DNA of 60,000 bases from Lineus longissimus (lineage: Eukaryota > Nemertea > Pilidiophora > Heteronemertea > Lineidae): contig NC_088309.1 in assembly GCF_910592395.1 (NCBI RefSeq), positions 26,044,599 to 26,104,598 on the forward strand, read 5' to 3'. The translations under genes and the position numbers were made by a program. The notes under the pieces were generated by a model that did not search any database, had not been told where the DNA came from, and worked only from the letters and a program-made list of their open reading frames with translations. Each line of letters opens with the position of its first letter. The first letter of the stretch is position 1. This document shows, one piece after another, positions 49,101 through 57,513 of the stretch.

Positions 49101-52100
49101 CAGCATGCACATCATGGGCATATCCACAGCAGGCTATACAGGAGTATTACTCCACATATTTCCAAATCAGCATAACAAGCAGTGGAGTTGTTGAACTTCC
49201 CCGAGTTATGGGGTTGGACACTTTTGATTATTACACTGCAACGGGATGTCCTTTTTAACAGAACCTCGCCCCACAATTTGGCAAAGTTTGGCCACTCCAC
49301 TGCCAATGCATTGATCTTGAAAGAAGCAAATTGTTGATTATGAAAAGAATGGAAAAACTAGTTTCCATTGCTTGTGGTGAAGAGATTGCATGGAGATAAT
49401 GACATCAACAGTTGATGTCACCTACTGTGACATGTATGCCCTGTGCATTTTGGATCTTCTCCTGATTTCAAGAGTTCCATCTATGTTTCATGTATCATTT
49501 ATTCTTTCAGAATGAAATTATTATTCAGTGTTCATTATATTATTTATATAGAAATGTTTTTTCTTGCTTTCACAATGTTCAAAGAAATATTGGCCTTTGT
49601 TTTCAATAAAAAGATGATGTTAATGTTTTGTGTCAGAATCATACTCATGTGGAATGACGTTTGATCATGCTTTTTTTCTTCTTTTTGATATATAATGACT
49701 AAAACTCATACATGTTGTTGCATGTGTATGCTTGTGGTGTGCACACTCTTATAAATTCAGCCCTCAGAGTTGGATAGGAATTGCCAGGAAGATTTTTGAC
49801 GCCGAGGCAGTCCTCTTTTAGTTTTGTGGGTAGAGTGTGACTTATAGTGTAATGCCTTGCATCAAGTGATGGAGATGAAGGAAAATCGAATGAAGGCCAT
49901 TTCGTCTTTGATATGGTCATGCCAGTCTCATTGTAACTCAATGCTGACATCATCTAGAGCTCTTGTTTTTACCATTTTCCAGTTCTGTGCGAAAGTTTTC
50001 ACAAATCAGCAATCATTCATTACTACCCCCACATGCACACTTTTTCTTTGATGAAATATTTCTAATCTGCATGAGTCATGCGCCTCAATGTCCAATATAA
50101 ATAATACCTGATCATCATGTGACGCATTTGTACATCATTTCCATTTGTGTTTCACTAATAATGTATGCAGTTGATTTTAATCTATAACGCCCATTACTTT
50201 GTTGTTTCTGCTTGGTGTACAACAAAGTCATCTGCTCATGATCATAAAAAAGGAAGGACAGTGTATTAGAAAACAGGTCTTTGTAAAACTTGGCCTATAT
50301 GATGAAAGATAGATCAGATAGGAGGTCAAGTTGCACAGGTTCAGTGTTCTCCCTGACTGTTTTGAATATCTCACCCAACACATTTAAAACACAGCACCAC
50401 TTAGTAAGAAAACAAACAAAAAGAGAAAAAAATTTGAGGATATTTTTTTTGATTATTGCAAAATCATCGGGCTCTGTTGTCCTGTCGTTCAAATTTGCTG
50501 ACTTGGCATTTTCTGCTTTCCAGGAATTGGAAGGTCAGCTCGATCTTGCAAAGAATGAGAAGAAGATGGTTGAGAGTATGATGCAGAAGTCGTCAGATGA
50601 CACGACCAACCAGCTCGCTTCAACTAAGGCTTTAGTCATGCAGCTGGAGCAGGAGAAAAAGGTAGGAAAACCTATTAGCTCAAAAGAATATTCACTGCTA
50701 TTTTGGTCGCCAAAATGCTTTCTGCAAGACTAGGTCGGGTCTTGTAGAGAGGTAGCCTTGACTGAACTGTAATTGAGACCATCGTTGGACTGTTTTGAGA
50801 ATTCTAATTGCCTCTTATACATATATAATTGAAATCATTTGCTTTCAGGACATGGAAGACAAGCTTCAGGCCATCGAGAAGTCAAAAGGTGCGCTAGAAA
50901 ATTCCCTCCAGCAGACAGAAGAAGAGCGTAAGGAGTTGGAAGGCTTGAAACAGGAGTTAGACACGCTGTTACATGACACTGAGGAGAAGTTACACGACAT
51001 GGAGCTGGAGCATGGCAACCTGAAGGAGAGTTATGAACAGGTGCAGACGCAACTGAAGGAGACGCAGGGCTCCAAGACGGGCATTGTAAAGGAGCTCGAG
51101 GTCAGTTGGCTTTGTCATATTGTCTCAAATGTATTCTGACGGCGATCCTTTGTGGAATATATTCTGAAGCACTAATATCTTTAAAGTCTCCATCACCTCC
51201 GAGAAACAAAGACAAAGGTTTACATGTCACGCTGACATGGCAGTCCTGATTCGAGCAAAACATAGGATTCCAATGCACTTGCAGATCTGTGATTCCTCAC
51301 TAAAATGTGATCTACATGTTGGAATGCCCATTTGAATGTAATTACCCACTGTGTTCCTGCATCCGTTCCAGTATGGTGTCTATGGCTATGTTAATCCAAC
51401 TGAAGTCCCAAGAAATTGTGACTGCTGCCGAGTCATGGTATTCTTTCATTTCAAAAGCCTCATTATTCATTCAGGGTCCTATTTAGCTTGTACGTCTGCT
51501 TATTTACTTGTTTTGAGTTGATAGGGACACATTAGAACCTCATGTCGCCAATGTTTCTTTGTCACATCTATCTGTACTTCATTCATCAATTGACTTCATG
51601 ATGAAGAACCTCTTCTTGAATCTTCTTCAGATTCTGTTCAAGGGAGATTAGAAGATTATCTTTGCTCTTTTAGTTTTCTAAGAGATTTAGCTTATTTCAT
51701 TTTCCTTTGGTTCGTTATATTAACTTTGTCTTTTCGTTGGCTGAGCTGTTGTTGTTTCAGTCCTTCAGGTTCAGGAGCCTTTGTTCAGATGGCGGGAGTT
51801 ATGATGTAATGTCACCTTATTGCTCCTCTGAGCCCAGTGGTGACTTTCCATTCCTGACATGCTCCTCAGTGAAGTGGAAAAGTACAATCATGTACACTCA
51901 TCTCAACTGAAGGTCTCCTTTGTGTCTACCAGTCTAAAGTTGTTAATTGCTTGTTTCCAGTGTACGAAGGAAAGTCTTGTTGCTCTTGAAGCTAAGCTGA
52001 AGGAGCTCGAGAAACAGAAACAGGACGACATCGAGAGGCTCAAGACCGAACATATGGATACTCAACATAAAATACTGGGTAAGAAATAATATTGTGTGGA

Positions 52101-55100
52101 AATGACTGATTCCAACCATACTCATTCTCAATGCCAATGACTATGTGAGCGCTATTGGATAGGATATATGATGTTGAAGGTGTACATGAAGCTACCAGGA
52201 GCTGGAACCTGACAACAAGAGTCTGAGGGACCAACAGTCAGCTGAAGTCAGGTGTCAGCTTCATAAACCAAACCATTCTTGTATCTGAGCTAGTGTCTAA
52301 TGTAAAGAGCAAGGTGATGTCGCAGGCAAACATGTGTATTTAGTTTTCAACGTGATGTTCGATCTACAGTTGATAAGAACATGAAAATGAGCATGAAGGT
52401 TGTCTGGCGGTGATGTGGGATATCGAGAAGTATGTGGCAAGCATTGTAACATTCATAATATTCCTTTCCCTCTTCCAGTCCATGCCGTAGAGGAGGCAGA
52501 GTCAATATTGAACGATGCTCTGGAACAGTTTGATAACCCTGGCCTGATTGCTGTCAAATGCTCAGCAGACTATCTTATCTCACGGATCGACCCGACCATT
52601 ACATCGACTGAGGAACTGAGGACAGCATGTGAGAACTTTAAGGCACATCCAAAACAAGAGGGAGGTAAGTTGGTGGTCGATTTTTGAGGAGGGCTTCAGT
52701 TTATAGGTCAGATTCAACTGAGTTCCAAGAGCGCGACAAACTGGCAAATACCTCCTGTATAGCAGTCGGTCATCACTCGTCAGGATATCATGGAAAAACA
52801 TGTCTTTCATGTAGGTTTTTGCCTCATTAAAACCTCTTTCAAACTAAATAGATCATTTGCCATTGGTTTCAAGTGTCTGATTTACAGTCAACTTTGCATA
52901 CCAGAGAGATGGTTGAATTGAGTGAAAGTGAAGAAGAGGAACTAAATCTTGCTTGTCCTGTTCCAGTTATCGATGACATTGTCCAGAAGCTCTCCATGTT
53001 TTCTTACCGAGCTGGTGATTGCATCATCAATGGAAAAGCAACATCTCATTCTGCCCCGATAGAAAAAGGAGATGGTAAGTCTTGTTATTGTTTTGTAGGC
53101 AAGAGAAACCTGACGCTATGATGGCTGGATGTTTCGATGCTTAAAAATTATGTTTGAAATTCTGAGCTTTTCAGGTAAAAACAAGTTGTTTGTCACTGTG
53201 TGATTTGACAATTTTCTTCCTGCTTTCAGAATTGGCATCTAAATGTCGTAAATGTGGCACAGATGGTTTGAGTCTACTTGGCCTGATACGCCAGGATGCC
53301 CACGACAACATCCCAGCCGAGGTTGACGAGGTTTTGGCATCCTTGCGTCAGATTCATGCCATGGCAGAAGAATTACGACCTAAGATCCAGGATGTGAAAC
53401 CAGAGGAACTAGGAGACCTTGTGGACCAGGAGATGTACTCAACGCAGGAGGCTATAGACCAAGCGGCATCAAGATTTCAGGTAAGAAACTTGCAAATATA
53501 ACCCTCTGACTTAAAAGGGAGGTTATGGTTTAACCTAATCCCAGGCATCAGGTGGGAAATTTGTGAAGAGTCCATTTCAAATATCTAGTTGGCCACATTG
53601 TGAACTTAGGACTATTATACTGATTCTATTCAATTTCTATACTTTTTTGCGACCGTGCTCAAGGTCAAGTACATTTTCACCGTTTTTCATCTTTCAGGAC
53701 ATGCTCGAGTCATCACGTAAGGACCACAGTGGTATCCAATTGGAAGTCAATGAGCGAATCATTGATTCTTGTACTGCGCTGATGAAGGTACGTTTCGATC
53801 ATCATCCACGCAAACATTTACAAAAATACCAATGATGTGATCTACATAGTGTTGAATATCTTGTAGAGAAGAGGAGTAAAGAGCACAAGATAAAACTAAC
53901 TTGTCTGTACTGTAGGTGAGACTGATCACCTGTCAATAATTTGTGTTCATTTCTAATTCCAGGCTATCAAGATCTTAGTGGAGAAATCTAAAGCCTTACA
54001 GAGAGAAATCGTAGCGCAGGGCCGAGTAAGTATTCCCTGAATTTATATCAAGCATCTCTTACATGAAGCATTCATATTTCACTCAGGTGTGTTAATAGAG
54101 TACAAACAAGGTGTTCCCAGATGCTAAGTGTTCTCTTTGACATTCCAGGGTGCAGCAGACTCTAAGGAGTTCTTCAAGAAACACCACCGGTGGACAGAAG
54201 GATTGATATCTGCTGCAAAGGCGGTCGGGGCAGGTGCTAATCACTTACTGTAAGCATCCTTTAAGTCTTCTTCCTCTTCTCATTTAACTAGTTGTCAGCT
54301 AACCAGCCAGGCAGATTGAAAAGAGCTACCAACGGGGCTTGAAACTTTGACCTTCCATTCATGAGGCGGGCACCTGATGTTGATCTTTTGATACAGAAGT
54401 TTAAGAAGAGGGTTGGCCTCGTGATCCAGAGATTGTGGGTCGACTCCTGGCTGAGTCACTTCTTGGTAGTTCTCCTGCTCTAGTTTAAATGAGTGCTTGA
54501 AACTCTAGCAAATAGCGATGATTATAATCCCCAAAGCACTTTGAGCAAAGTACCTCCCAATGATAATACACTTTTTCCTTTACAGAGACTCGGCTGATAA
54601 ACTGGTGAGAGGTAATGGCACATTTGAGGAGGTGATCGTGAGTTCTCAAGACATCGCAGCAAGCACAACGCAACTGGTGGTGGCGTCGCGAGTCAAGGCT
54701 GACCCGAAGAGTAAGAGCTTAGCCGATCTGACGAGTGCTTCGAAGGGAGTGACACAGGCGACGGGCAATGTGGTCGCCTCGGCCAAGGCGGGTGCTTCTA
54801 TGATTGAGGAGAAAGGTAAGCAGATTTACCATATGAAATCCATGATCTGATCGATGGTTGTCGTATATGCTCTGATATCCTGTTATTCTTCTATCCCACT
54901 TAAAGTTCTTTTGAGACCATAATTGCCCTATACAATAGAAATGCTGGCACTGAGTCTCATTCTTTTGCTCATGGAGAATCTTTCTGTTGCAGACACAATG
55001 GATTTCTCTCAAGTGTCTCTGACACAAGCAAAGAGGATGGAGATGAATTCACAAGTCCGGGTACTACAACTTGAGAACGATCTTGAGAAGGAACGGGTCA

Positions 55101-57513
55101 AGCTTGCTGAGCTGAGAAAGAAGCATTATCAGTTGGCGGGAGAAAGTGAAGGATGGGAGGTCGAGGTAAGCATTGTCACTATATTCACCATATTGTGTTA
55201 GTTCTTTTTTCTCGACAGAAGTGAGAGCACACCACGTTTTCAACATTGCTGGTGCCGTGACATTGTAGAATGTCTCCATCCTCCCTTGCATGGCGCAGTA
55301 ATGTACATAGCTAATACAATGGTTAATTTCATTGACAGAGGTGATTCAAGAATGACCTTGTACATATGTGCTGAAAAATGCTTTGTATCATAATATGGCA
55401 AATTTTATGTCTGTGTGCATTGGAGATGATGCAACGGGAAGACGTAGTTCAAGGTTTCTATCATACTACCCATCCCTTTACCGTTTGAAGTTATTTATAT
55501 TCTATCCACATGTGTCAATTGCACCATTTCAACTTGGCTCAACTCTTTCTTCCATTTCTATGTTCGGTTTCCACAGAATTTTGTCCCCTATTTAGTTATT
55601 AAAAGACCCACCCTTAATCACATCAAAAAGGTAGCCAAGTTATTTTAGACATATTTATTCCATTTCTTAAAAACATTACTTCTGAAATTGCCTGAAAGTG
55701 TTTTGGATCAACATAAGATTTGCACTCTCAGAAATTATAGGTGTAGGGTATTATAACTCCAATCTTTCTAAAGAGTGCGATCAGCCCATAGTTAACTTGA
55801 TTCACAACTTCTAAGTGACCTGCCTATTCATCTGGTGTGTGCATTTAGGTCACTGGTGCTGACAGCAGCATTAGTCAGCGTTATTCATCTGGCAACACTT
55901 GGCAGTGTTTTGGATCAAGTTAACCATGGTCTCACAGTGAATTATACAGTTCTAAGTCTCTTGAGCTAAACCTTGCTTATGACCATCTCCCAGAAGGCGA
56001 ATGAAGCATGACTTCGTATAACATCAAGTATACATTAGATAAGATACGTACTTGATATTAGGATGCAGCTCCTGGACATTCTATTTTGAATCATATCATT
56101 GACTTTGATAACAGGATGTCGAGGCCCTTGATGAGTACCTTCAAGGCAAACTTTTAGCTGATGAGGTCAAGCAGAGGTTAGGCATGCCTGAGGCTCCCCA
56201 GGGTCAGGTGCCATTACAGGAGGTACACTACTGTATTATTGAGACTGTACCAAGCTTTTCTCCTTGTTTGTATTAACTGCATTTTTGTCATCATTTCTAT
56301 TTTATGACAGGAATGGACATAGGGCAGAGTTTGGACAGAATTATTTGCAAAGTTGTCACTTGCTTTAAGATTTTTGGGTGAAAGTTATCTGTAAAACCAG
56401 TTTGGTCAACATTTTATAAGCCTTCTCCCAACTCTGTCCTATGTACTATTCCTCCTGTTATCAGCTATGTGGAATGTCGCAAATTAAGTTGAATCAGCTA
56501 TTGTTATGTGAAATTGTCAAATTCATAGGCATGATTATGTCAATGTGCTAATCATTGATGACAGTTAGTTCTTTGAGGGTATTGGTGCATTCAGTTTGTT
56601 ATGTGACTGTTTTTTGATTGTGACTGTTCAACCTTTCTTTAAGACTGACCCCAAGTTATGTGTCTTGATTATTCCTTTGAAAGTTCTCCATAGTTTTAGG
56701 GCATGATCATCTGAACTAGTCATATTACCCGGTACCATTACCCTGTAAATATGGCAACTATACTGGCATGCAGCATGCACATGAACTTTGATCAAAACCA
56801 TAATTCATGTTTCTCACGCTCCATGCCAGTAAACTCTTGTTTTCTGATCTTCTGATTTCAAGACCAACTATGTGAAGTATTTGAATTTTCAAGTGGTTGA
56901 CCCTAGGTAGATTAAGTTAGCATCTCTATAAAGTCTCATGTAGGATTTGTCTTTCCTTTTAATCTTTTATTAGTTTTGTTTGAAAAAGAATTACAGATAA
57001 AATTAAAAACATCACCAAGTGTTACAGTTCCCTTTTTACTCCTTGTTTATTGTCTGCATGAGGTTTACATTTGTGATGTACTTTATCGAACTTTCTGATA
57101 TCCTTTACACGGGTCTTGGCTTTATTCATATTCATTCAGAAAAATTGTAACTGCTGTGTTTGTAAACCTCTGTCTCCGAGAAATGACTGCAGGAATCTAC
57201 ACTGTACCACCTGTGACTTAGTCAGATTGGTTGATATTACTCCTCACGTTAGACACAGTACCCGCTAACGACATCTGTGGGTCAACTTGCCCAATGCCAG
57301 AAATATTGAAGTACAAACCTTCCAACACCTCCTGTTTAAATGAGCATCACTGAGCAATTAACTGCCCTCAGTAGAAACCTTGAATGTGGAATGAGACATA
57401 ATCTTCACTTTCAAATAACCAGTTTTCCTCCTTGAGATCTTAGGTTCCTACATTACATTCCCTTTGTTGAACTCTCTTCTGTTTTCCAATTTCAGAATTC
57501 ATCACAATCATGA
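40111..57513 (+). CDS. HIP1: HIP1/HIP1R (Sla2-family) orthologue, 30-exon gene (gene-level entry)
   Basis: Thirty exons join in consistent phase to 3294 nt (1097 residues); human HIP1 and HIP1R are about 1040-1070. Domains in order: N-terminal leader LPRVLSSRG (compare LPKVLSRRG of HIP1), ANTH phosphoinositide-binding domain (about 27-300), linker with endocytic motifs (about 280-350), long coiled coil (about 350-655), and USH/THATCH (I/LWEQ) actin-binding domain (about 656-1056), then a short tail. The protein links clathrin coats and membrane PIP2 to F-actin during endocytosis. N- and C-terminal segments look closer to HIP1 than HIP1R. An invertebrate gene is expected to be co-orthologous to both. 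Confidence 0.95.
40189..41617 (+). other. HIP1 intron 1, with hairpin and GGTGGC-rich patch
   Basis: The intron is 1.4 kb. It holds the palindrome CCACAATATATTGTGG at 40294-40309 with longer imperfect arms. A GGT/GGC-rich stretch at about 40362-40455 (GATGGTGGCGGTGCCAGTGG and similar) also stands out from the AT-rich background. No coding sequence is supported. Confidence 0.5.
40255..40347. repeat. Long imperfect hairpin around CCACAATATATTGTGG
   Basis: The centre (40294-40309) is a perfect 16-nt palindrome, extending to 22 nt with one mismatched pair (GATC against GGTC). Outside it, GACTCTCATGCGTCACCACC and the reverse complement of GGTGCAGTGTGCGTGAGTTA align imperfectly. The structure is consistent with an old fold-back or MITE, but no target-site duplication was identified. 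Confidence 0.5.
41618..41681 (+). CDS. HIP1: HIP1 exon 2, start of ANTH
   Basis: This encodes residues 27-48 (TTSIQKAISANEVPVKEKHVR) and ends in phase 1. It matches human SISKAINTQEAPVKEKHAR, the start of the ANTH domain with its basic PIP2-contacting cluster. The downstream donor is A|GTATCCTTTT, a U12-type site. Confidence 0.95.
41682..41942 (+). other. U12-type (minor spliceosome) intron 2 of HIP1
   Basis: The donor GTATCCTTTT (41682-41691) contains the full U12 5' splice consensus RTATCCTTT. The branch-point candidate TCCCTTGAC (41924-41932) has one mismatch to TTCCTTRAY, with the branch A at 41931, 11 nt from the terminal G of the acceptor. That is within the short window U12 introns require. 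No long polypyrimidine tract separates the two. It is a GT-AG U12 intron in phase 1, 261 nt long. Confidence 0.88.
41943..42085 (+). CDS. HIP1: HIP1 exon 3, ANTH core
   Basis: This encodes residues 48-95, phase 1 to 0. The segment AIIGTFQENGGGMFWSVSNK followed by CWKFLHVLHKLMRDGHKN matches the ANTH helices of HIP1 (FWSVVNRLPL, CWKFCHVFHKLLRDGHPN). Confidence 0.97.
43599..43655 (+). CDS. HIP1: HIP1 exon 4
   Basis: This encodes residues 96-114 (VILDSQKYCSHLTDLGKLW), phase 0 at both ends. It is equivalent to human VLHDCQRYRSNIREIGDLW in the ANTH domain. Confidence 0.93.
43899..43979 (+). CDS. HIP1: HIP1 exon 5
   Basis: This encodes residues 115-141, phase 0 at both ends: GHLKDGYGKLIKLYTRLL, then VQKLTFHKK. 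It matches human GHLHDRYGQLVNVYTKLL and TKISFHLK in ANTH. Confidence 0.95.
44216..44292 (+). CDS. HIP1: HIP1 exon 6
   Basis: This encodes residues 142-167 (YPAIPGSLKLSDEELDEIVG, then RDINS), ending in phase 2 at CA|GTGAGT. It aligns with human HPQFPAGLEVTDEVLEKAAG followed by TDVNN. Confidence 0.9.
44842..44903 (+). CDS. HIP1: HIP1 exon 7
   Basis: This encodes residues 167-188 (HFEVSVDMLDYMDEILTLQA), ending in phase 1. The EMFDYMDCEL-like block (DMLDYMDEIL) is a conserved ANTH helix of HIP1 proteins. Confidence 0.93.
45028..45168 (+). CDS. HIP1: HIP1 exon 8
   Basis: This encodes residues 188-235, phase 1 to phase 1. The block TGQCRLAPLIPCIQDSALLY, then VKLLFKLHA, is a strong family signature (human SGQCRLAPLIQVIQDCSHLY and VKLLFKLHS). 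Confidence 0.97.
45278..45358 (-). repeat. tRNA-like/SINE-type relic in HIP1 intron 8
   Basis: On the - strand the order is AGTGGCATAGTAGAG (A-box-like), a 5-bp anticodon-type stem TCTGA / TCGGA around CTTGTAA (anticodon TGT, threonine), then GGGTTCAAGGC (B-box-like). AGTGGCA and TGCCACT 70 nt apart could pair as an acceptor stem. The T stem is poor and spacing is off, so a functional tRNA is unlikely. A degenerate tRNA-derived SINE head fits better. Confidence 0.45.
45450..45507 (+). CDS. HIP1: HIP1 exon 9
   Basis: This encodes residues 235-254 (SLPADTLAGHRDRFGQQFK), phase 1 to phase 2. It is nearly identical to human LPADTLQGHRDRFHEQF at the end of ANTH. Confidence 0.96.
45985..46060 (+). 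CDS. HIP1: HIP1 exon 10
   Basis: This encodes residues 254-279 (SLKNFYYSSRNLQYFKNLL, then CVPSVPD), phase 2 to phase 0. It parallels human SLRNFFRRASDMLYFKRLI. Confidence 0.94.
46359..46490 (+). CDS. HIP1: HIP1 exon 11, adaptor-binding linker
   Basis: This encodes residues 280-323, phase 0 at both ends. It starts NPPNFLVASELHRHERLEVV (human GPPNFLRASALAEHIKPVVV) and then has an acidic stretch ending in DSLIDTAEPPQP. LIDTA is a clathrin-box-like motif in the place where human HIP1 carries LMDMD. Confidence 0.93.
47193..47278 (+). CDS. HIP1: HIP1 exon 12
   Basis: This encodes residues 324-352 and ends in phase 2. The sequence DRFDSVFGGNMGNFNFTEKD corresponds to the human FDTKFDDIFGSSF and DPFNFN region, where F/DxF-type motifs bind the AP-2 appendage. 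Confidence 0.9.
47553..47625 (+). CDS. HIP1: HIP1 exon 13, coiled coil begins
   Basis: This encodes residues 352-376 (DKLIEQLHREIERLKREIN, RMRED), ending in phase 0. It has heptad-like leucines and matches human KDHLIERLYREISGLKAQLE, the start of the dimerisation coiled coil. Confidence 0.92.
47819..47911 (+). CDS. HIP1: HIP1 exon 14, coiled coil
   Basis: This encodes residues 377-407 (VQALREQIMNLETELESVKK and following), phase 0 at both ends. The charged heptads are typical of the central rod. Confidence 0.9.
48032..48110 (+). CDS. HIP1: HIP1 exon 15, coiled coil
   Basis: This encodes residues 408-434 (ENNRLRSELEMKARNDEVAV and following), ending in phase 1 at A|GTAAGT. It is a coiled-coil segment. 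Confidence 0.88.
48335..48423 (+). CDS. HIP1: HIP1 exon 16, coiled coil
   Basis: This encodes residues 434-463 and restores phase 0. NEEKFKKMKDIYGQLRQEHV matches human NEQRYSKLKEKYSELVQNHA, the most recognisable part of the rod and its light-chain-binding neighbourhood. Confidence 0.93.
48690..48758 (+). CDS. HIP1: HIP1 exon 17, coiled coil
   Basis: This encodes residues 464-486 (HAEVNKQLGSAKKVLEDKEQ, EKK), phase 0 at both ends. It aligns with human NAEVTKQVSMARQAQVDLER. Confidence 0.92.
48759..50523 (+). other. HIP1 intron 17 (1.8 kb), nothing found
   Basis: This is AT-rich non-coding sequence between two phase-0 coiled-coil exons. Short ORFs occur but none continues the coiled-coil pattern, and I see no repeat or RNA gene. 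A missed small phase-0 exon cannot be excluded. Confidence 0.5.
50524..50661 (+). CDS. HIP1: HIP1 exon 18, coiled coil
   Basis: This encodes residues 487-532, phase 0 at both ends. It begins ELEGQLDLAKNEKKMVESMM and continues as a charged, heptad-rich helix. Confidence 0.92.
50849..51100 (+). CDS. HIP1: HIP1 exon 19, coiled coil
   Basis: This encodes residues 533-616, phase 0 at both ends, the largest rod exon. It contains DMEDKLQAIEKSKGALENSL and ELEHGNLKESYEQVQTQLKE, rich in Glu, Lys and Gln. Confidence 0.93.
51101..51960 (+). other. HIP1 intron 19, nothing found
   Basis: This is an 860-bp AT-rich intron between two coiled-coil exons. No exon, repeat or RNA gene can be supported, although a small phase-0 exon cannot be excluded. 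Confidence 0.5.
51961..52078 (+). CDS. HIP1: HIP1 exon 20, end of coiled coil
   Basis: This encodes residues 617-656 (KESLVALEAKLKELEKQKQD, DIERLKTEHMDTQHKIL), ending in phase 1 at CTGG|GTAAGA. It is the last rod segment before the THATCH region. Confidence 0.9.
52479..52664 (+). CDS. HIP1: HIP1 exon 21, start of USH/THATCH region
   Basis: This encodes residues 656-718, phase 1 to phase 1. HAVEEAESILNDALEQFDNP, then KCSADYLISR, matches human GILQDAVSKLDDP and CTSSPDYLVSR, the upstream helix that regulates actin binding. Confidence 0.94.
52967..53074 (+). CDS. HIP1: HIP1 exon 22
   Basis: This encodes residues 718-754, phase 1 to phase 1: IDDIVQKLSMFSYRAGDCII, then NGKATSHSAP (human AADTIINGGATSHLAP). 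The upstream AG at 52887-52888 would put a stop in frame, so the acceptor at 52965-52966 is the correct one. Confidence 0.93.
53230..53480 (+). CDS. HIP1: HIP1 exon 23
   Basis: This encodes residues 754-837, phase 1 to phase 0. It includes CRKCGTDGLSLLGLI and the family block VKPEELGDLVDQEMYSTQEA (human IKQEELGDLVDKEMAATSAA), the first I/LWEQ-type conserved block. Confidence 0.96.
53698..53787 (+). CDS. HIP1: HIP1 exon 24
   Basis: This encodes residues 838-867, phase 0 at both ends. IQLEVNERIIDSCTALMK matches human VKLEVNERILNSCTDLMK, a hallmark of the THATCH core. Confidence 0.97.
53963..54025 (+). CDS. HIP1: HIP1 exon 25
   Basis: This encodes residues 868-888 (AIKILVEKSKALQREIVAQ, GR), phase 0 at both ends. 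It matches human AIQVLIVASKDLQREIVESG. Confidence 0.96.
54149..54249 (+). CDS. HIP1: HIP1 exon 26
   Basis: This encodes residues 889-922, phase 0 to phase 2. It carries RWTEGLISAAKAVGAGANHL, the tryptophan-containing I/LWEQ block (human RWTEGLISASKAVGWGATQL). Confidence 0.97.
54290..54480. repeat. Possible SINE relics in HIP1 intron 26
   Basis: Two B-box-like fragments occur. One is on the + strand: GCCTCGTGATCCAGAG ... TGTGGGTCGACTCCTGG (about 54416-54450). The other is on the - strand, GTTTCAAGCCCCGTTGG, at about 54329-54350. Both resemble the 3' half of tRNA-derived SINE heads but lack a full A box and anticodon arm. This is weak evidence. Confidence 0.25.
54586..54815 (+). CDS. HIP1: HIP1 exon 27
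   Basis: This encodes residues 922-999, phase 2 to phase 1. It includes FEEVIVSSQDIAASTTQLVV, then ASRVKADPKS, and VVASAKAGASMIEEK (human YEELIVCSHEIAASTAQLVA and NVVASTKSG), helices of the actin-binding core. Confidence 0.97.
54993..55165 (+). CDS. HIP1: HIP1 exon 28, end of THATCH
   Basis: This encodes residues 999-1056, phase 1 to phase 0: DTMDFSQVSLTQAKRMEMNS, QVRVLQLENDLEKERVKLAE and LRKKHYQLAGESEGWE. The AGESEGWE end resembles HIP1 (AGVAEGWE) more than HIP1R. This is the C-terminal latch/dimer helix of THATCH. Confidence 0.97.
55166..56114 (+). other. HIP1 intron 28, with a fold-back element
   Basis: This is a 950-bp intron. The inverted pair near 55786 and 55929 is listed separately; nothing else is recognised. 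Confidence 0.5.
55786..55929. mobile_element. Short fold-back (MITE-like) element in HIP1 intron 28
   Basis: CCATAGTTAACTTGATTCA (55786-55804) is inverted at 55911-55929 with 17 of 19 matches. The interval is 144 bp. The interior contains a direct repeat TTCATCTGG (about 55827 and 55883). No clear target-site duplication is seen, so this may be either a decayed MITE or a chance fold-back. Confidence 0.45.
56115..56222 (+). CDS. HIP1: HIP1 exon 29
   Basis: This encodes residues 1057-1092: DVEALDEYLQGKLLADEVKQ, then RLGMPEAPQGQ. It is an acidic/amphipathic extension after THATCH, not obviously present in human HIP1. The donor GAG|GTACAC is weak, and reading through gives 17 further codons before TAA at about 56274. 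Confidence 0.75.
56223..57495 (+). other. HIP1 intron 29
   Basis: This 1.3-kb intron holds the hairpin element at 56305-56457. The rest has no recognisable feature. The acceptor TTTCCAATTTCAG at 57483-57495 is strong. Confidence 0.55.
56305..56457. mobile_element. 153-bp palindromic MITE-like element in HIP1 intron 29
   Basis: The left arm TGACAGGAATGGACATAGGG...CAGAGTTTGG and the right arm (reverse complement ACAGGAGGAATAGTACATAG...GACAGAGTTGGG) align over about 33 nt with a few gaps. Weaker complementarity continues inwards, so the whole element is close to one hairpin. TTA triplets flank it (56302-56304 and 56458-56460), as expected of PIF/Harbinger-type insertion, but the terminal bases do not prove the superfamily. 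Confidence 0.65.
57496..57513 (+). CDS. HIP1: HIP1 exon 30, short terminal coding exon
   Basis: This encodes the last five residues NSSQS and the TGA stop in phase 0. The acceptor is good, but five codons cannot be confirmed by homology. The alternative is a stop within a longer exon 29. Confidence 0.55.
   Translation, partial: NSSQS

Noticed and set aside
52889-52966. Upstream acceptor (AG at 52887-52888) for HIP1 exon 22
   Set aside because: In the required phase it reads into a TGA after nine codons. The acceptor at 52965-52966 gives the conserved IDDIVQKL sequence instead.
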